A program made the translations under genes and the position numbers. The notes beneath the pieces are model-generated. The model did no database searches, was not told where the DNA came from, and saw only the letters and a program-made list of their open reading frames with translations. A stretch of 64,000 bases of DNA from Guyanagaster necrorhizus (Eukaryota; Basidiomycota; Agaricomycetes; Agaricales; Physalacriaceae): the NCBI RefSeq assembly GCF_019112545.1, contig NW_025064933.1, positions 184,123 through 248,122 on the forward strand. The letters are read 5' to 3'. This document shows positions 45,852 through 61,077 of the stretch, one piece after another. The number at the start of each line of letters is the position of its first letter. Position 1 is the stretch's first letter.

Positions 45852-47965
45852 CTACCTAATGAAGGCATCGGTAAAGACATCACTAGGTTCGATGACTTGA
45901 CCGGCAGGGCCGACAGCCTTGGAGAATGTGAGAGTTGATAAGATAGACGCTATGGCAATCCAAGCGCTGTTCACTGCAAGATAACGACCAAGACAGATGC
46001 TGTGAAATCACAGTATACATCAAAAAGTGAATAGGACATGAATAGCCTATGCACCGTCTTCCAAAACCGAACGTAGTTGTGGGTTCGGGTGGGAGTTCCT
46101 TTCCATCTTCTGGCATAAAACGGTCAGGATTAAACGCCAATGGGTCTGGATAGTCTTTTTCGTCATGAAGAATGGTCCTACATTAAGCGCCAATAATGTT
46201 CGACTTGATAATTGAGGTCTACATTTAAACTGACCAAACGTTCCCAATAACAGTGGTACCTTTGAACGGAATGAAGATCTACTGGTTGAAATCACGACTC
46301 AAAACATACCAGCAGGGATATAGTAGCCTCTATATATGTCTTCTTTTAACGCCGCGTGGGCCACGCCTGAAGGAGAGCAGTGTGGTCTGAGGTCCAACGA
46401 GTGGCTATAGTCACCGTGTAATACATACCTAGAGGAACAATGGGATTCCACTGCAATGCTTCTGACACAATCGTCTCAATATATGACGGCTGTGGGCGAT
46501 CATCGAAGCTCGGTAGCCAGGCTTAGCCTACCACTATATCCAGCTTGGCCTGAGCCTTTGCTTGCACCCCGAGATAAAGTACGAAGGCAAGCATTGCCGC
46601 CAGGACAGTTGACACCGTCTGCGAGATAGAGGCATTTAGACTAACGTTAGCATTGCGTAAACTGGAAGCCTTACAGTATCAGCGCCCGCTACGATAAGTA
46701 GTGCGACTGCTAGATTCCACGATGTGCCAAACAATATAATTAAGATACGAACCAGCGAAGGCCACTCCAGCTGCGTTTTTGAGGATTTCAAGGTCGGTCT
46801 CGGAGTTGAAGATCCCAGCCTCTTTCATCTTTTCCAAACTCTCAGAGACGAATGACGTAGATGTAATGCCGTTGGCCTTATACCACCGTGAGCCATCACT
46901 TCATCTTGATTATCATAAAGCAGAGACTTACAAGCTGTTCTGACGTAAGTTTAAACAGCATTTCTTTCACATCATTGACACACGCAGTCCAGTCCTCCGC
47001 AAGCTTCATAAATTGGGTTCCAGGAAACCAGCTTCGAGAAACATCATGATATCAGAAGCACAAAGAGTGAGAGGCCTTACGCGGAAGGTATTTCAAGCTC
47101 GGGATGTAGTCAACCAGAAATGATCCTACATTTGCGGCGCGGCGAACACTTTCCATACCACGATCCCCCAGATCCACAAATGGGTCACCGCTTGGGTCGA
47201 TATCGTATCCATATACGGTTTTGATGATGATTGAACCTGAGTGGCTGGAAAAGTGCACCATTATTATGAAAAACAACCCAACTAAATACGCCCAGTTCAC
47301 TGGCGAACGTGGTGTTCAAAGTCATTGGGAGATTTGAGAAGCTGCTGGAGCATGACAGACGTCGCCTTTTGCCCAGGATAGTAAGCCGGAACCGCACGAG
47401 GTTGAAAGTATTGATGGAACACTCGGCGATGTGCTCTACGAAGATTAAGAAAGGAAACATCAACATCGTTCCAAGTCATAGAATGTTAATGGACCTCCAC
47501 AAATCAGAGTACCTCATGAAGGCAAAGAGATACTCCCAACCCGATAATTTCAACATAGTAAAATCTGAGGTTTAGACTCTGTCAGGATTCGTCCGTGGGT
47601 ATCGCAAAAAGGTGATCATATCTGGTCGGTCAGAGTAGTTGCTAGAGCGTCTTTCGAATAAATCCGTTGCCGCTTGGGCTGAGTTAACGATGATGGTTGG
47701 ACTTGCGGGAGTATCCAGATATATGACGTCGCCGTATGTAGCGCGTCATTGAGCATAGGAGAGCCATGAGTACTTGGGAAGGAAGTCCAAGAGGTTGCCT
47801 AAAAGTGGCAGTCCTTTTGAGCCAGGAGGCAGCGGTGGACGTCTACGGGAAAGTGAGCTGCACGAGTGGAGAAAATGTAACAAGACGGTAAGAGCAAGAA
47901 CCGCTAGAGTGACAGTCGATCCCGTAGTGATGCTTCAGACAGTGGAGTACAGCATCCCACTTCTT
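45852..47965 (-). pseudogene. cytochrome P450 relic B, full length but interrupted
   Basis: All P450 landmarks are present. LPPGSKGLPLLGNLLDFLPK hinge; ERRSSNYSDRPDM; RRVFHQYFQPRAVPAYYP; YGYDIDPSGDPFVDLGDRG; GSFLVDYIPSLKYLPR; LPSFDDRPQPSYIETIVSEA; IYRGYYIPAG; NPDRFMPEDGKELPPEP; and an intact heme motif FGFGRRCIG. Against function: in-frame stops near the N-terminus (before SITTGSTVTLAVL), after WLSYAQ, and after LDIVVG; a frame change before RRAHRRVF; and the K-helix reads EALQ instead of ExxR. The stop codon lies at 45852-45854. Some interruptions could be unrecognised introns, but three stops and a lost invariant Arg argue for a pseudogene. Confidence 0.75.
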
Positions 47966-48559
47966 AAATAGTCGAGGCTTACTCTGAGAAACGGGAGCCG
48001 GAAGCTTATCATGAGGCTATATTTGCCCGGAAGACGCTCCGTGGAATCATGGCAGGTTTACAGGAGGGGAGCGTTTATGAGGTTCGCATAACAATACTAG
48101 TAGTCAGCAACCGATAATATTCTTGGTAGGATCCCCTTACGTATTCATTCATTTCGGCGAGGACTTTGTAGTATATGAAAGCCTATATACTTTGTCATTA
48201 GCCCTCGTGAATCATGTCATCTTTGTCAAAGGGATAATCTCACTTCACTTGAATAGGGCGTTGTGTTTCTAAGAGGCGGAAGAGGCGCAGAAGCGGGAAG
48301 CCATGGCTGCAGGATATTCCATTGGTTCCCATGAGAAGTAGGTACTTTGTGTTGGCGGCAATACCCAGCGAACAAGGCGTACCTGATGCGGAAGCATTAC
48401 AATTTTTTTTCTGCTGCGATATGGCTCATTACCCGACTCCGACATGGGCTTGTTCTACATTACAGCTTCAACTGCATCCCCCAAACCTGCCAGACATCGC
48501 CAATACAGAACGAGTCCTGAAAGCCGTACGTACCGCAAACCGTCAAAGGTCGGATATCA
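47966..48559. other. intergenic, nothing recognised
   Basis: About 600 bp between P450 relics; no gene seen. Confidence 0.5.
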
Positions 48560-49460
48560 CCTTTCACTTATATTTATAACACCTACCGTCTTCTGAAATG
48601 AGGGCAGTCGTGGAATCAGAGTAGAACATTTTTCCATTCTGTTGCATGAAGCTGCCAGGTGTCACCGCCATATGAGTCGGGTAGTAGTCCTTTTCGTCCC
48701 GCAGAATTGTCCTGCATCCACTGCTAGTTAGACTTCTTAATATCCTACATTCATTCCGACCAAGAGGTCCCATAACAATCGCACCTAAGGGTAAATTGAG
48801 AAGAAGCATGAAGACTGGAACGAAAAAACCCGTCTCTCTCTCACGCTACGATAAGCGATACCCAACCACCATGCATATAGTTAGCAGACCTAATATTCAT
48901 GAGCAAAACGGCATCTGACCTTCCACCGCTTCCGGCTGAATCGCGATGCAGGGCGAATGACAATGTGGTCATGTGAATAGTTGTCGAAAGATGAGAGCTG
49001 AGCTTGACCAACTGCATTGAGTAGTGCCACCTGAGCCTTCGTCTTCATCTCAGGAAGAGAAGCTAGAGTCGCCGAAAGAACGGTCTGCATAATGAAAAGC
49101 ACGAGACCGACACTCAAGGGACACCTTTGAAGCGTTATCGTATCGGCACTAGCTCCACAGCCCTAACATAACGCAATACACCATACAGGTGAATCCAGCC
49201 GCGCACTTGATGACATTAGAAGATACCTTTTCTCTGTTGACATCCTTTAAGAATGTCATCGTAAGAGAGAATCGGAACAGGCGGACCGTATGGGCCGTGG
49301 CAATGTCGTATTCATTCGATACCAAGACTCTTCTATACTATTGCTCCCCAAGTTAGTCCAGCTTCGCCAACATTTCCTCGCCAATGTCCATGCCGCTGCT
49401 CTGGGTCTTTCTAGAGCATGCGATTTCCTAGATGGTGATGATTGTTTGGTATGCATATTA
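48560..49460 (-). pseudogene. cytochrome P450 relic D, C-terminal half only
   Basis: Minus-strand pieces in P450 order: YDDILKDVNREKVSSNVIKC (about 49215-49275), TVLSATLASLPEMKTKAQ (I-helix downstream region, about 49040-49100), GAIVMGPLGR, then ILRDEKDYYPTHMAVTPGSF. The last matches LRDEKDYPDPLAFNPDRF of relic B, but the heme region reads LISEDGRC with the glycines lost. No N-terminal half is recognisable. Confidence 0.6.
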
Positions 49461-49586
49461 CAATTATCTATGCTGGAGCCTCGATTAGTACAATACGTAT
49501 TGGTGATATTCAGAGCGGCCCCGTTGTATGTCCCACACCAAGTCCTCTGGTATTCGTAGGTCTAATCGTAATAGTACATAAATCTA

Positions 49587-49787
49587 TTGGCACTGTGCTC
49601 TTATAACATCCTAACTGGTGATATTCTCCACTCTGCTTGGTGGAAGAAGCGGCTTGAAGAGGAGAAGGAACAACTTGAAGAAGAGGAGCAGAGGCATGAG
49701 GCATGCACGCGCGCACTCGAGGGGCCGGAACTAGTTCGAGGAATAGAAGCTGGGGTGGTCAAGCGCACTGAGTCCGACTCGGAGTAG
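49587..49787 (+). other. 66-codon coiled-coil frame, status unclear
   Basis: Contains WWKKRLEEEKEQLEEEEQRH, a strongly charged helix, and ends VVKRTESDSE at TAG. It lies on the opposite strand between two P450 relics. It could be the last exon of a lost gene or a chance frame from purine-rich DNA; no upstream partner is seen. Confidence 0.25.
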
Positions 49788-50019
49788 AGGATAAAAAAAT
49801 ATGATCTGTTTTATCTGTGGCTTGGATATGTGCTCATGGCGAACTGAATAGCCTTGGGGGCTGGCATATGAGTCCTGTTTTATACTGGTTGGTAAAGTGA
49901 TTAGTGCGCCTTGATAATGCATTTGAAAGGTGAGAGAAAGCTGCGGGAAACTCAGAATGACAAGATACGACGAAAATCTCCTGCATTGGTAAAGATATCA
50001 CTAAGTTCGATGACTTTAC

Positions 50020-50830
50020 CGTCAGAGTCATTGGTCTTGGAGAACGTGAGAACTAATAACGTGGACGCGAAGACAATCCAAGCGTTGCTCACTGAGAGAT
50101 GACGACCAGGACAGATGCTGCGGAAATATATTATACATTAACAAGTAAATGGGACATAAATGCCCAACATACCTTTTTCGAAACGCAGCTATGGATTCGG
50201 GCAGGAGTTCCTTTCCGCCCTCTGGTATAAACTTGTCAGGATTGGATACCAATGAGTCTGGATGGTTTTTTCGAATAGTCCTACATTGAGTGTCCAAATG
50301 TTCAACCAGTGGAAGTGTACATTTACACTCGCCAAACGTTCCCAGTCACAGTGGCGCCTTTGATCTGGATAAGGATTTACTGCCAAAAATACAAGCAGTC
50401 CCGCACTGGTAAGAGTAGACTAAGAAGCAGTACGGAAAAATTTGAATAGAACATATCCTCCCTCACACGCCACGATAAGCGATACCTACCGAAGATACGG
50501 GCATATAGTTAACACACCTAGTATTAGTGGGAAAAACAACATCCAATCTCCAACGGTTCCGACAGAAATCACATCGATGTAAGATGTGTTCGTGTGAATG
50601 ACGGTTGTCGAACAGATGGGAACTGAACTTGAGCAACCACCCTGTCTAGTGCCACCTGAGTCTTGGCTAACAGCTCAAGATAGAGAAAGGAAATTGTAAT
50701 TGTAATGAAAACCATGAGACAGACATTCAAGGACAACTCTGAAGAGTTACCGTTTCAGTGCCTGCTCAAAACTCATCAGACTTCGACACCAGCGACCAAT
50801 AAAGGCCAGGCCCCCAGTAAAGGCTAAATC
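50020..50830 (-). pseudogene. cytochrome P450 relic C, C-terminal half with broken heme loop
   Basis: Minus-strand pieces: ELLAKTQVALDRVVAQVQF (about 50650), then a GNVW-like segment, NPDKFIPEGGKELLPES and AAFRKRYVG. These line up with relic B (NPDRFMPEDGKELPPEP, FGFGRRCIG). The heme-ligand Cys codon is TAT (Tyr) and two loop residues are deleted. An intron position before the heme exon is conserved with relics B and D. Confidence 0.65.
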
Positions 50831-51410
50831 AGGTATGGTCTCCGGAATATATCCGGGCCGTGGACATGCTAATTTGTTTCGTTGAATTGGAATTGTTGGA
50901 AGAGTTACAACTGGATGCTAACTGTGCCGAGATGACAAGCACCTGAAGAACTTCCTGTATATGTTAACGGTAAAGCAGTCGAATAATCTGTCCTCTTGTG
51001 TTGTCGGAAACAGTGCATGACGACCGCAATATCTGTGGTGGACTGTAGAAATCTGGAGTGAATTTAATGTTATCTGGAACAGAGAATGAGGACTTACCGG
51101 TAGCAATGATAGGTAGCCAACACCAATAGACTTACTTAGACACAAGTATCCCTTAGTCTCCTCTAGGCAGACTCTTAATCTTGACACAGGCAGTCGAGCG
51201 TTACATAGACAAATGCACCAAGTTCGAGAGAGGGTGGAGGCACAACCTATCTTTTCGGGACTCCGTCAGTTTGTGCAGTGATCGTGCAACGGAAAAAGAC
51301 GGGTAAAAATACGGGAATAGCCGCTGCTGCCGGCACCGGGGTCCACCAATCACAGCTGGCCCTTTTGCTCTTATTCTAGATCCTTGCGCATCGTCGTCGA
51401 CGTTGTCGAG
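50831..51410. other. intergenic and aconitase 5' region
   Basis: No gene recognised. The last ~200 bp before the aconitase ATG would hold its promoter; no clear TATA box is seen. Confidence 0.5.
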
Positions 51411-54328
51411 ATGCTTAACCTTCATAGTAAGGCTGCTCATGTTGCGCGCGACATGAAGCGCCTGGCCGCGGGCATGGCCACCGTGGCGCCACGAATTGGT
51501 GACACCAAGGTGCCTATGTCGTTGCTCGAAAAGGGCGCATATATCAACTACCAGCGCATCGAAGATAACTTGGCCATTGTACGCGAAAGGTGCCTTTTTT
51601 TTCTCTTCTTGGTACAGGTACTGGCTAACCTCAGTGTCGTAGGCTTGGACGACCACTGACGTTGTCGGAGAAAATCTTATATGGTCATTTGGACGACCCC
51701 CATGGTCAGGATATTGAGAGGGGCGTGAGCTACCTCAAGCTGAGGCCTGATGTACGTCGCTTTTGTGTCATTATGAGCTGCATACTGATGTTCTCTCCAG
51801 CGTGTCGCCTGCCAGGATGCCACGGCGCAGGTGAGCCTTCCGTTGTCCTGTCGGAAAAGAACGTCTTCACGAGTTTTTTTCTTTTCTAGATGGCACTTCT
51901 ACAATTTATGTCTGCTGGGATGGACACAGCTGCAGTTCCTACCACCGTTCACTGTGACCATCTCATTGAGGCCCAGGTTGGCGGTGTCAAGGATCTTGCT
52001 CGTGCAATCAACATTAACAAGGAAGTGTACGATTTTTTGGCGACCGCTACTGCCAAGGTACCTCTCTTCGCATGTCTCTTTAACCCGTATCTCACTGGAA
52101 TGCACAGTACGGTCTCGGTTTCTGGAAACCCGGCTCTGGTATCATCCATCAAATCATTCTGGAAAACTACGCTTTCCCTGGTGGATTGATGATTGGCACT
52201 GATTCGCATACACCCAATGCTGGTGGTCTTGGTATGATTGCCTGCGGTGTTGGGGGTGCTGACGCGGTCGACGTTATGGCTGGCATTCCGTGGGAGTTGA
52301 AGTGTCCCAAGGTCATCGGTGTGAACCTCACAGGAAAGATCGGCGGATGGACAACACCCAAGGGTACGTTTTGCAGTTTATTTTTACCATATATGCGTCT
52401 CACTTTTGTCAAGACGTCATTCTCAAGGTCGCTGGTATTCTTACGGTCAAGGGCGGTACCGGTGCTATCGTTGAATACAGAGGTCCTGGGGTGGAATCCC
52501 TTTCTTGCACGGGTATGGCCACGATCTGTAACATGGGTGCGGAAATTGGTGCAACTACGTCTATGTTCCCTTTCAACAGTCGGATGACGGATTACTTGAA
52601 TGCTACCAAGCGGTCGGACATTGCGAAATATGCCTCTCAATTCTCCTACAACTTGAAGGCTGATGAAGGTGCCGAATATGATCAAGTCATTGATATTGTA
52701 GGTTCCACTTTCTGCATTGTCATCAACTTTCCCTCACTATAATCACAGAATCTATCGGAACTTGAGCCCCATATCAACGGCCCTTTCACCCCCGATCTTG
52801 CTACTCCCCTTTCGCAATTCGCCTCCGAGGTCAAGAAGAACGGCTGGCCAGACGAGCTCAAAGTTGGTCTTATCGGTTCTTGCACCAACTCTTCGTATGA
52901 GGATATGTCGCGTTCTGCTTCCATCGCAAATGAAGCTGCCAGCCATGGTCTCACGACCAAGAGCAAGTTCACGATTACTCCTGGTTCGGAACAGGTCCGT
53001 GCTACGATTGAGCGCGACGGTCAGATCAAGGCTTTCGAGGATGCTGGCGGAGTTGTTCTCGCGAACGCTTGTGGACCCTGCATCGGTCAATGGGACAGGA
53101 AAGATGTTCCCAAGGGTACACCCAACTCCAGTAAGCTCGTATTTTTCTATATTGTACTTGACTGAACCTTGTGTTAGTCATAACCTCCTACAACCGAAAC
53201 TTCACCGGCCGTAACGATGCTAACCCCGCTACCCATGCCTTTGTTGCATCTCCTGATATCGTCACTGCTATGGTTTTCGCTGGCTCGCTTTCCTTCAACC
53301 CTACTACTGACACACTCATCGGATCTGACGGAAAGCCCTTCAAGTTTTCTAACCCCTCCGGAAACGAGCTTCCCCCACGCGGATATGACCCAGGACAAGA
53401 TACCTTCCAGCCTCCTCCTGCCGACCGTGCCAGCGTCAGCGTCGCCGTTGATCCCAAGAGTGACCGTCTCCAGCTGTTGCAACCCTTCCAACCTTGGGAC
53501 GGAAAGACGCCTTCTGACCTGCCTATCTTGATCAAAGTCAAGGGTAAATGCAGTAAGTACTATATTACATTAGGCAAACACACGGTGGCTCAAACATTAA
53601 GATCAGCAACCGACCACATCAGTGCTGGAGGACCATGGCTCAAGTACCGTGGACACTTACAGAACATCTCTCGTGGGTCCATTTTGTCAATTTTCTACGA
53701 AGGAACCTAACGATGCTACTCAGAAAATTGTCTGATTGGCGCCATCAACTCGGAGAATGGCGAGGCGAACAAGGTGAAGAACCAGATCACCGGTGAATGG
53801 GATGGTGTTCCTCAAGTCGGCGCCTACTACCGAGACCACGGCATCAAATGGGTGGCTGTCGGCGACCACAATTACGGTGAAGGTTCCTCTCGTGAGCACG
53901 CTGCTCTGGAGCCCCGGTATCTTGGAGGCCTTGCCATTATCGTTCGGTCGTTTGCCCGTATCCACGAAACTAACTTGAAGAAGCAAGGCATGTTGGCTTT
54001 GACATTTGCAGACCCTGACGATTACGAGAAGGTGAAGCCGAGTGATAAGGTTGATATCCTTGGGTTGGATACCTTTGCGCCGGGGAAGAACCTGACACTC
54101 GTGTTGAAGCATGAGGATGGAGGCAAGGAGGTTGGTCTTCCACGATTTCGTTGTCATCTCGATGTTCACTGTGGCTTTATAGGAAATCCCCCTCGCACAC
54201 TCCTTCAATGAGGGGCAGATCGCTTGGTTCAAGGCTGGCTCTGCTCTTAACTTGGTACGTAGACATTCAGTGTTGCAAGATGTTTCTAATTTCCTTTCTA
54301 GATGGCGGCCAAGGCTAAGGGTCTGTAG
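51411..54328 (+). CDS. mitochondrial aconitate hydratase
   Basis: Interconverts citrate and isocitrate in the TCA cycle using a 4Fe-4S cluster. ATG at 51411 ([20 protein letters not shown]) gives a basic amphipathic presequence; the conserved text then starts with [20 protein letters not shown]. Across introns: [85 protein letters not shown] and [11 protein letters not shown]. The cluster Cys residues are visible in SCTNSS and CGPCIG. The swivel domain has [20 protein letters not shown] with the catalytic Ser, and [14 protein letters not shown]. The tail is [19 protein letters not shown] then MAAKAKGL at TAG 54326-54328. About nine introns, all in frame. Intact. Confidence 0.96.
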
Positions 54329-54569
54329 ATATCTTCTTAATATTAGCACATTTTTTCATACTTGGAAAAACAAACACATTCGAAATGAACCAGACTAAGT
54401 TCCAGGGATCATACATGCACGTACGGTCCTGGATAGGGATTTGGCGTGAGTAATTCTTTGGCACTTGAAGTTTGACAAACCAGAAAAGTCGTACTGACAT
54501 GGGTGAAGGGCATTGTACACGCCCACATTTGAATGTCAACATGAATCAGCAAAATTCTTTGTAAACAAG

Positions 54570-57500
54570 ATGCCGGACCGTGCCAGAAACCCAAAAGAGA
54601 AAGATTCGCACATCTCTTTCAAAAGGCTTGCAGCCGAGGGAACTCCAGTTGAAACGGTCACACAACGCGCCATCGGTGGCATCAAAATAGCAATGCACAA
54701 ACTTGAACTTACCGAAGGCATGTATGACTCTTCGTTGTTCCCGCTTCGCCGGTCACGACCTAGCAGTTACTGGAGACGAGCGTCTGGCCGCAAAGCGCAA
54801 CCCTTTGCGCAAACATTTACTTAGCCTCTTGACTCCAAGATTTACCAAAGAAGCGGAGGCCGATCCAATTAGTAGTCAGGGTAGTATACCATCACCTACC
54901 AGGAAGCTGTGGCGACGCCGAAAGTATTCCTCGATATCTACTTCTGACTCTGAACACCTCATAGTTTCTCCCATTTCCCCACCGACGTCTCTACCACCCC
55001 CTCTGCCTCCTAAACCATCGAAGCCAGGAAAGAGGAAAAGCGCCTTTGTTGAAGAGGAAGAAGATGTACGATCACCAAACCTGCTCCAGGATCCCGGTCT
55101 TCCGCCAAGCTCATACGACAGAATACTAATCAACAGACCCATTGTACGAGTTCCACATAGTTCCGACGCGCCATCGCCTGTATCAGCGGAATCTGCTCGC
55201 ACAGAAATACCTGTCTACCTCAGTCCCAGGACACTGTCGAAGCAGCGGGACACATCTTCAAGTGCATACTTGACAGCTAGCCAAGACAGAGTTCAGCGTG
55301 ACAATGACGAGGAAGAGGTCCTGTATCCTGCCGCTATACATCGTGTCCGATCACCCTATAGCCCGAGTGACGATCGCCGCCATGGTCGTGAGATCAGTTG
55401 GATTGTCTCCCCAGGTCAGTGTGGTTCTTGTGTGGTCCATTCTTGAACATCCATGCACATCTCACCTAGTTCCAGAAATACCCATGCCAACTGACGACAT
55501 AGACCGAGAGGAAGATGAATTGGACCCCCCGTCTTCAAGTGTCTCTGTATCAATTTTGCAACAGGAAGCATATGATTCATCCCTCCGCGAGTCATCAGAT
55601 TCACAGAATAACGCGGTTATTGAGTCTGGACCATCGCCAGACACGGCTTCACCCTCGCCATCTTCGTTAATGGCTGCTTCCTCTACTTCCCTGACGTGCG
55701 CGAGTGATGAGTCTATATCTGTCCAGCCATCTTCATTGCGGCTGTCCGTGATTTCGCCCGTGCAAGGAGACCGTTCTTCTCTCAGTACAGATTCCTTGGA
55801 CACTGATGCATCTGAACGCGGTGACGAAGATACGACCTCAATCGACACTTGGGGGAAGATCCAAAGTTTCTCCAGGTCTCATTCACGGACCAATATTGGA
55901 CATCCACAGGAACCACTGTATCATAGAGACTTCGGTATCAGTCATGAAAGTGGGTCGAGTCTTGCCATCAGCAGGACGGACAGGCACGATGGAAGTACGT
56001 TAGCCTTGCGACAATCCCAAATCATGCAGCCGTCACCTGCTTCTGCTTCTGCGCCTTTGCCAACACCCACTTTCGTGCTGCCTGCTTCGGGTTTTGATCG
56101 GTATCAGAGCCCCAAGTTGTTCCCATTTCCAGGAATGAGGATACCGGAAGAGCGTCGAGCTAATGGCGGGACTGCTGGTTCGTCATCCACCCCGGATGCC
56201 ATTACTCTTGGCGGCAGGGTTGAGAAAGAACAAGTCTCTATGCAGGACAAATCTTGGAGTTCATATCTTGACCTGAGTGCCGAGGGCATAATCGAACATC
56301 ATATGCCTGATGCAGCTTTGCAGTACCGTTCCCGCAATTCACTTAGGCATTTCAACAGCCTTTCTGAAGGATCTAGTACATCAAAGCTACCTATGACACT
56401 GCCGGCTGTACGGAAATGGCTGAACACTGAGAAGTCAAAGCTTTCTTCCCCACCGTCTGAAAGAGCCGATCTTGCCTACAACCGGTCAGATCTCTTTAAC
56501 GCCTTCACCCCCGATGTCAACCTCCCATTTTCCCAGCCGTACCAGTACGGGTCACACACTAGTGCTGGGTCTACCAGTGTCACTTACGCACCTATGCCCC
56601 CAGCACCAAATTACAAAAACGAGCCAACTGACAACTACGGCTATTCCAAGTCTTCCGAATATTTGAACCCTCTTTCTTCCTCTAGCTCTTACTCCGGGGA
56701 TGATGCATCAGATGAAGTCTCATTATACAACTATGAAGAATCGTCCACCAGTAAAACGGGGCATACTCTTTTTGGTGAACCATCCCCGATCCTCCCAACT
56801 GCTTCTGTGTCTCTTCAGAAAGTTTCGTCCGGAATGGGGGTCTCTGTCTCGTTGGCAGATGCCTTGAAAGACGAGGTGAGATTCTATTCATATATTCCAT
56901 ATATTAGTTACCCATAGGAATAGGCTGTCGTAAACGCGCTTCTAGACGCGTGCAGACGGGGACCAGGACCCTGGCATATTCTCGATGTTACCACAGACAA
57001 AATAGTCAAACAGGTCGTGACGGCGCTTTCTAAATCAGATATATACGACCAGTTAGCGGATCTAACGGTTAAGCAAGCACAGTCCTCCTTGGACTTTCTT
57101 CAGGACGTGGGAACTATTTCCTCTAAAAACTTTTATTAACAACTCAGCATCGGCTAGCTTCTAGACATACCGGGTCTTCCATTGTCATACAAATGCACAT
57201 TTTTCAAGACTTCTCTCAAATTATCGCGCATGTATGACTGCGTACCTCGGTGTCTCATGCTCAGAGGCTTCAAAAAGACGGGTGATTATCCGTTTGCTCG
57301 AGGTCATTTTGGTGACTTGTGGAGAGGTGAGGTCGGAGGAACGGAAGTTGCTGTCAAACGAGCAAGAGTATTCACAAGCGATAATAATATCCAGAAAGTC
57401 CTGCGGGTATGTTGCTTCATTATCTCATGAATCAAAAATTCATCATAACTTTTTTCTATAGAGAATAAGACGAGAAGCTATTATCTGGGGGCAGTGCGAT

Positions 57501-58445
57501 CACCCTAATGTCCTACCTTTCTACGGCATTTACCGCGATTCTGCACCTTCTACCTACTGTCTCGTGTCGCCATTCATAGTCAATGGACCACTTCGCCAAT
57601 ATCTGAGAAATACTGATAATCCTAATCGGCACAGACTCGTAAGAATTGTGCTATTCGCTGCTTCTTTGATATCTAATAAACAGTAGGCTCTGGACATTAC
57701 GCGTGGCATGGGTTACCTACATAAACTATCCATCGTTCATGGCGACCTTAAAGGGGTGCGTCCCAGAGCATTTTCCCCAGATATTCATCGGACTCAACCA
57801 AGATAAGGATAACATCCTGGTTACCGATGACCATATAGCGGTTATTGCGGATTTCGGTATATCTTTCGTGACGGGTGTTACGACCATCGGAACTTCGTCA
57901 TCATCGCGGAAGGGTGGCACCGTAAAATGGCAAGCTCCAGAGGTTCTCAACGCCAGTCCCAACAGCTTTTCAGCTGATGTATATTCATTGGCATGTGTGT
58001 ACTTTGAGGTATGTTTCTTTCCGAGAACTATACCATTAATAGATCTCTGATCCCCTATAAGGTATTCGACGGTTCAATACCTTGGACCGACCTAAATGAT
58101 GGAACCGTTATCATAAATGTCAGCGTCCACAAGAAGCATCCTCCACGCCCGAGATACCTGGCGACGACTAAATTTGCTGATTTATGGTGGGAACTTATGG
58201 TACAATGTTGGGCTTATAAACCTTTAGATCGACCAACTCTCCAACGTCTCGCGGAGTCTCTTGACGCGACAGACGATACCCTACCTCCGACGACGAAATG
58301 GGACAAGTCTGTCCTGACGCGACTTCGTGATCCTCTGTTCCAAGGCAAATTAATTATACCTTCTGGCTTACCGCCATTCTTGAATATTGAGGGTGTTTCC
58401 TCCTTATCTGATCCAGGTCCACTCGGCGTTGCCGGATCGGAGTAG
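54570..58445 (+). CDS. TKL-type protein kinase with long disordered N-terminus
   Basis: ATG at 54570 (MPDRARNPKEKDSHISFKRL) joins across an intron to TGDERLAAKRNPLRKHLLSL. About 650 residues of Ser/Pro/Thr-rich disordered sequence follow, with a Pro-rich stretch (PPTSLPPPLPPKPSKPGKRK) that could bind SH3 domains, and another intron near 55415. A short helical segment (VVNALLDACRRGPGPWHILD) precedes the kinase domain: GHFGDLWRGEVGG, VAVKRA, IVHGDLKG, NILV, IADFGISFV, GGTVKWQAPEV, DVYSLACVYFEV and RPTLQRLAESLDA. Stop TAG 58443-58445. The key Lys and Asp residues are present. It belongs to the same kinase group as 27614-29882, but the N-termini are unrelated. The exon join near the catalytic loop (about 57757-57808) is uncertain. 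Confidence 0.8.
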
Positions 58446-59228
58446 GACCGGCCCCACATCTTTGCAGTTTCGAAGGAGAATGCGTATTATATAGCCCATG
58501 TATCTGTCCGACCAGATATCTACCTATATGACCCTTAGCCTTCGTTACGTAGACTAGTCATCTTCCCTGTCAGCTCTGCACTGCTATCTTGCTCTTGCTC
58601 TGTTCCTCTCTACTGTATATCCAAACATTACGGTTCAAGTGTATCACGCCTCACCTCATTAATATAGCACACTCAACATCAATGAATTTAACTTGAAGGG
58701 CTTTAATTTTACCGTTTGTCTTCCTCCACTGAATAACCAAACCGCAATACAACCTAACCCATTAAACCGTAAAGACTTAGATAGCGCTCAAGTTTCGATC
58801 CGAGAATGATGAGGATTGGTTCGAGTCTAGATTGTCGTTTGACATCGTACCATTAGCCTTCTTGGCGCCCATGCATAGAGCACATTCGGATGGTTCATCA
58901 CTTATCCCTCAACGCATGTACAACGCAAAGCTCCCAAAAAGAGCAGTACGATGGATTCATTGCCAGTAAATCATTTGAACGAGTCCAAAGAAAAGTCTCA
59001 GCCTCAAAGAACAGAGCAGCGGAACGTACGCCATCTTGGCCATTCGCTTCATAAATGGAACTGCATGGTGAATACTTATGGACCAGTGCATCCTCTGCCC
59101 TGCAGGATTCTGAGTATCGGAATCACCTCGTTGGTATATGTTCCATCAGTTAGATATCGCCTGCCAGAGTCCAAGAAAGTTATTTTTTAATTTAAATCAG
59201 TATACATTTATTACATTCGTCCTTAACT
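58446..59228. other. convergent spacer, nothing recognised
   Basis: About 780 bp between two convergent gene ends. An 79-codon plus-strand frame (58951-59190) has no family features. Confidence 0.5.

Positions 59229-61077
<1,849 letters not shown>

Noticed and set aside
51201..51656. 151-codon minus-strand frame over the aconitase start
   Set aside because: Opposite strand of the aconitase presequence and first exon; no recognisable protein.
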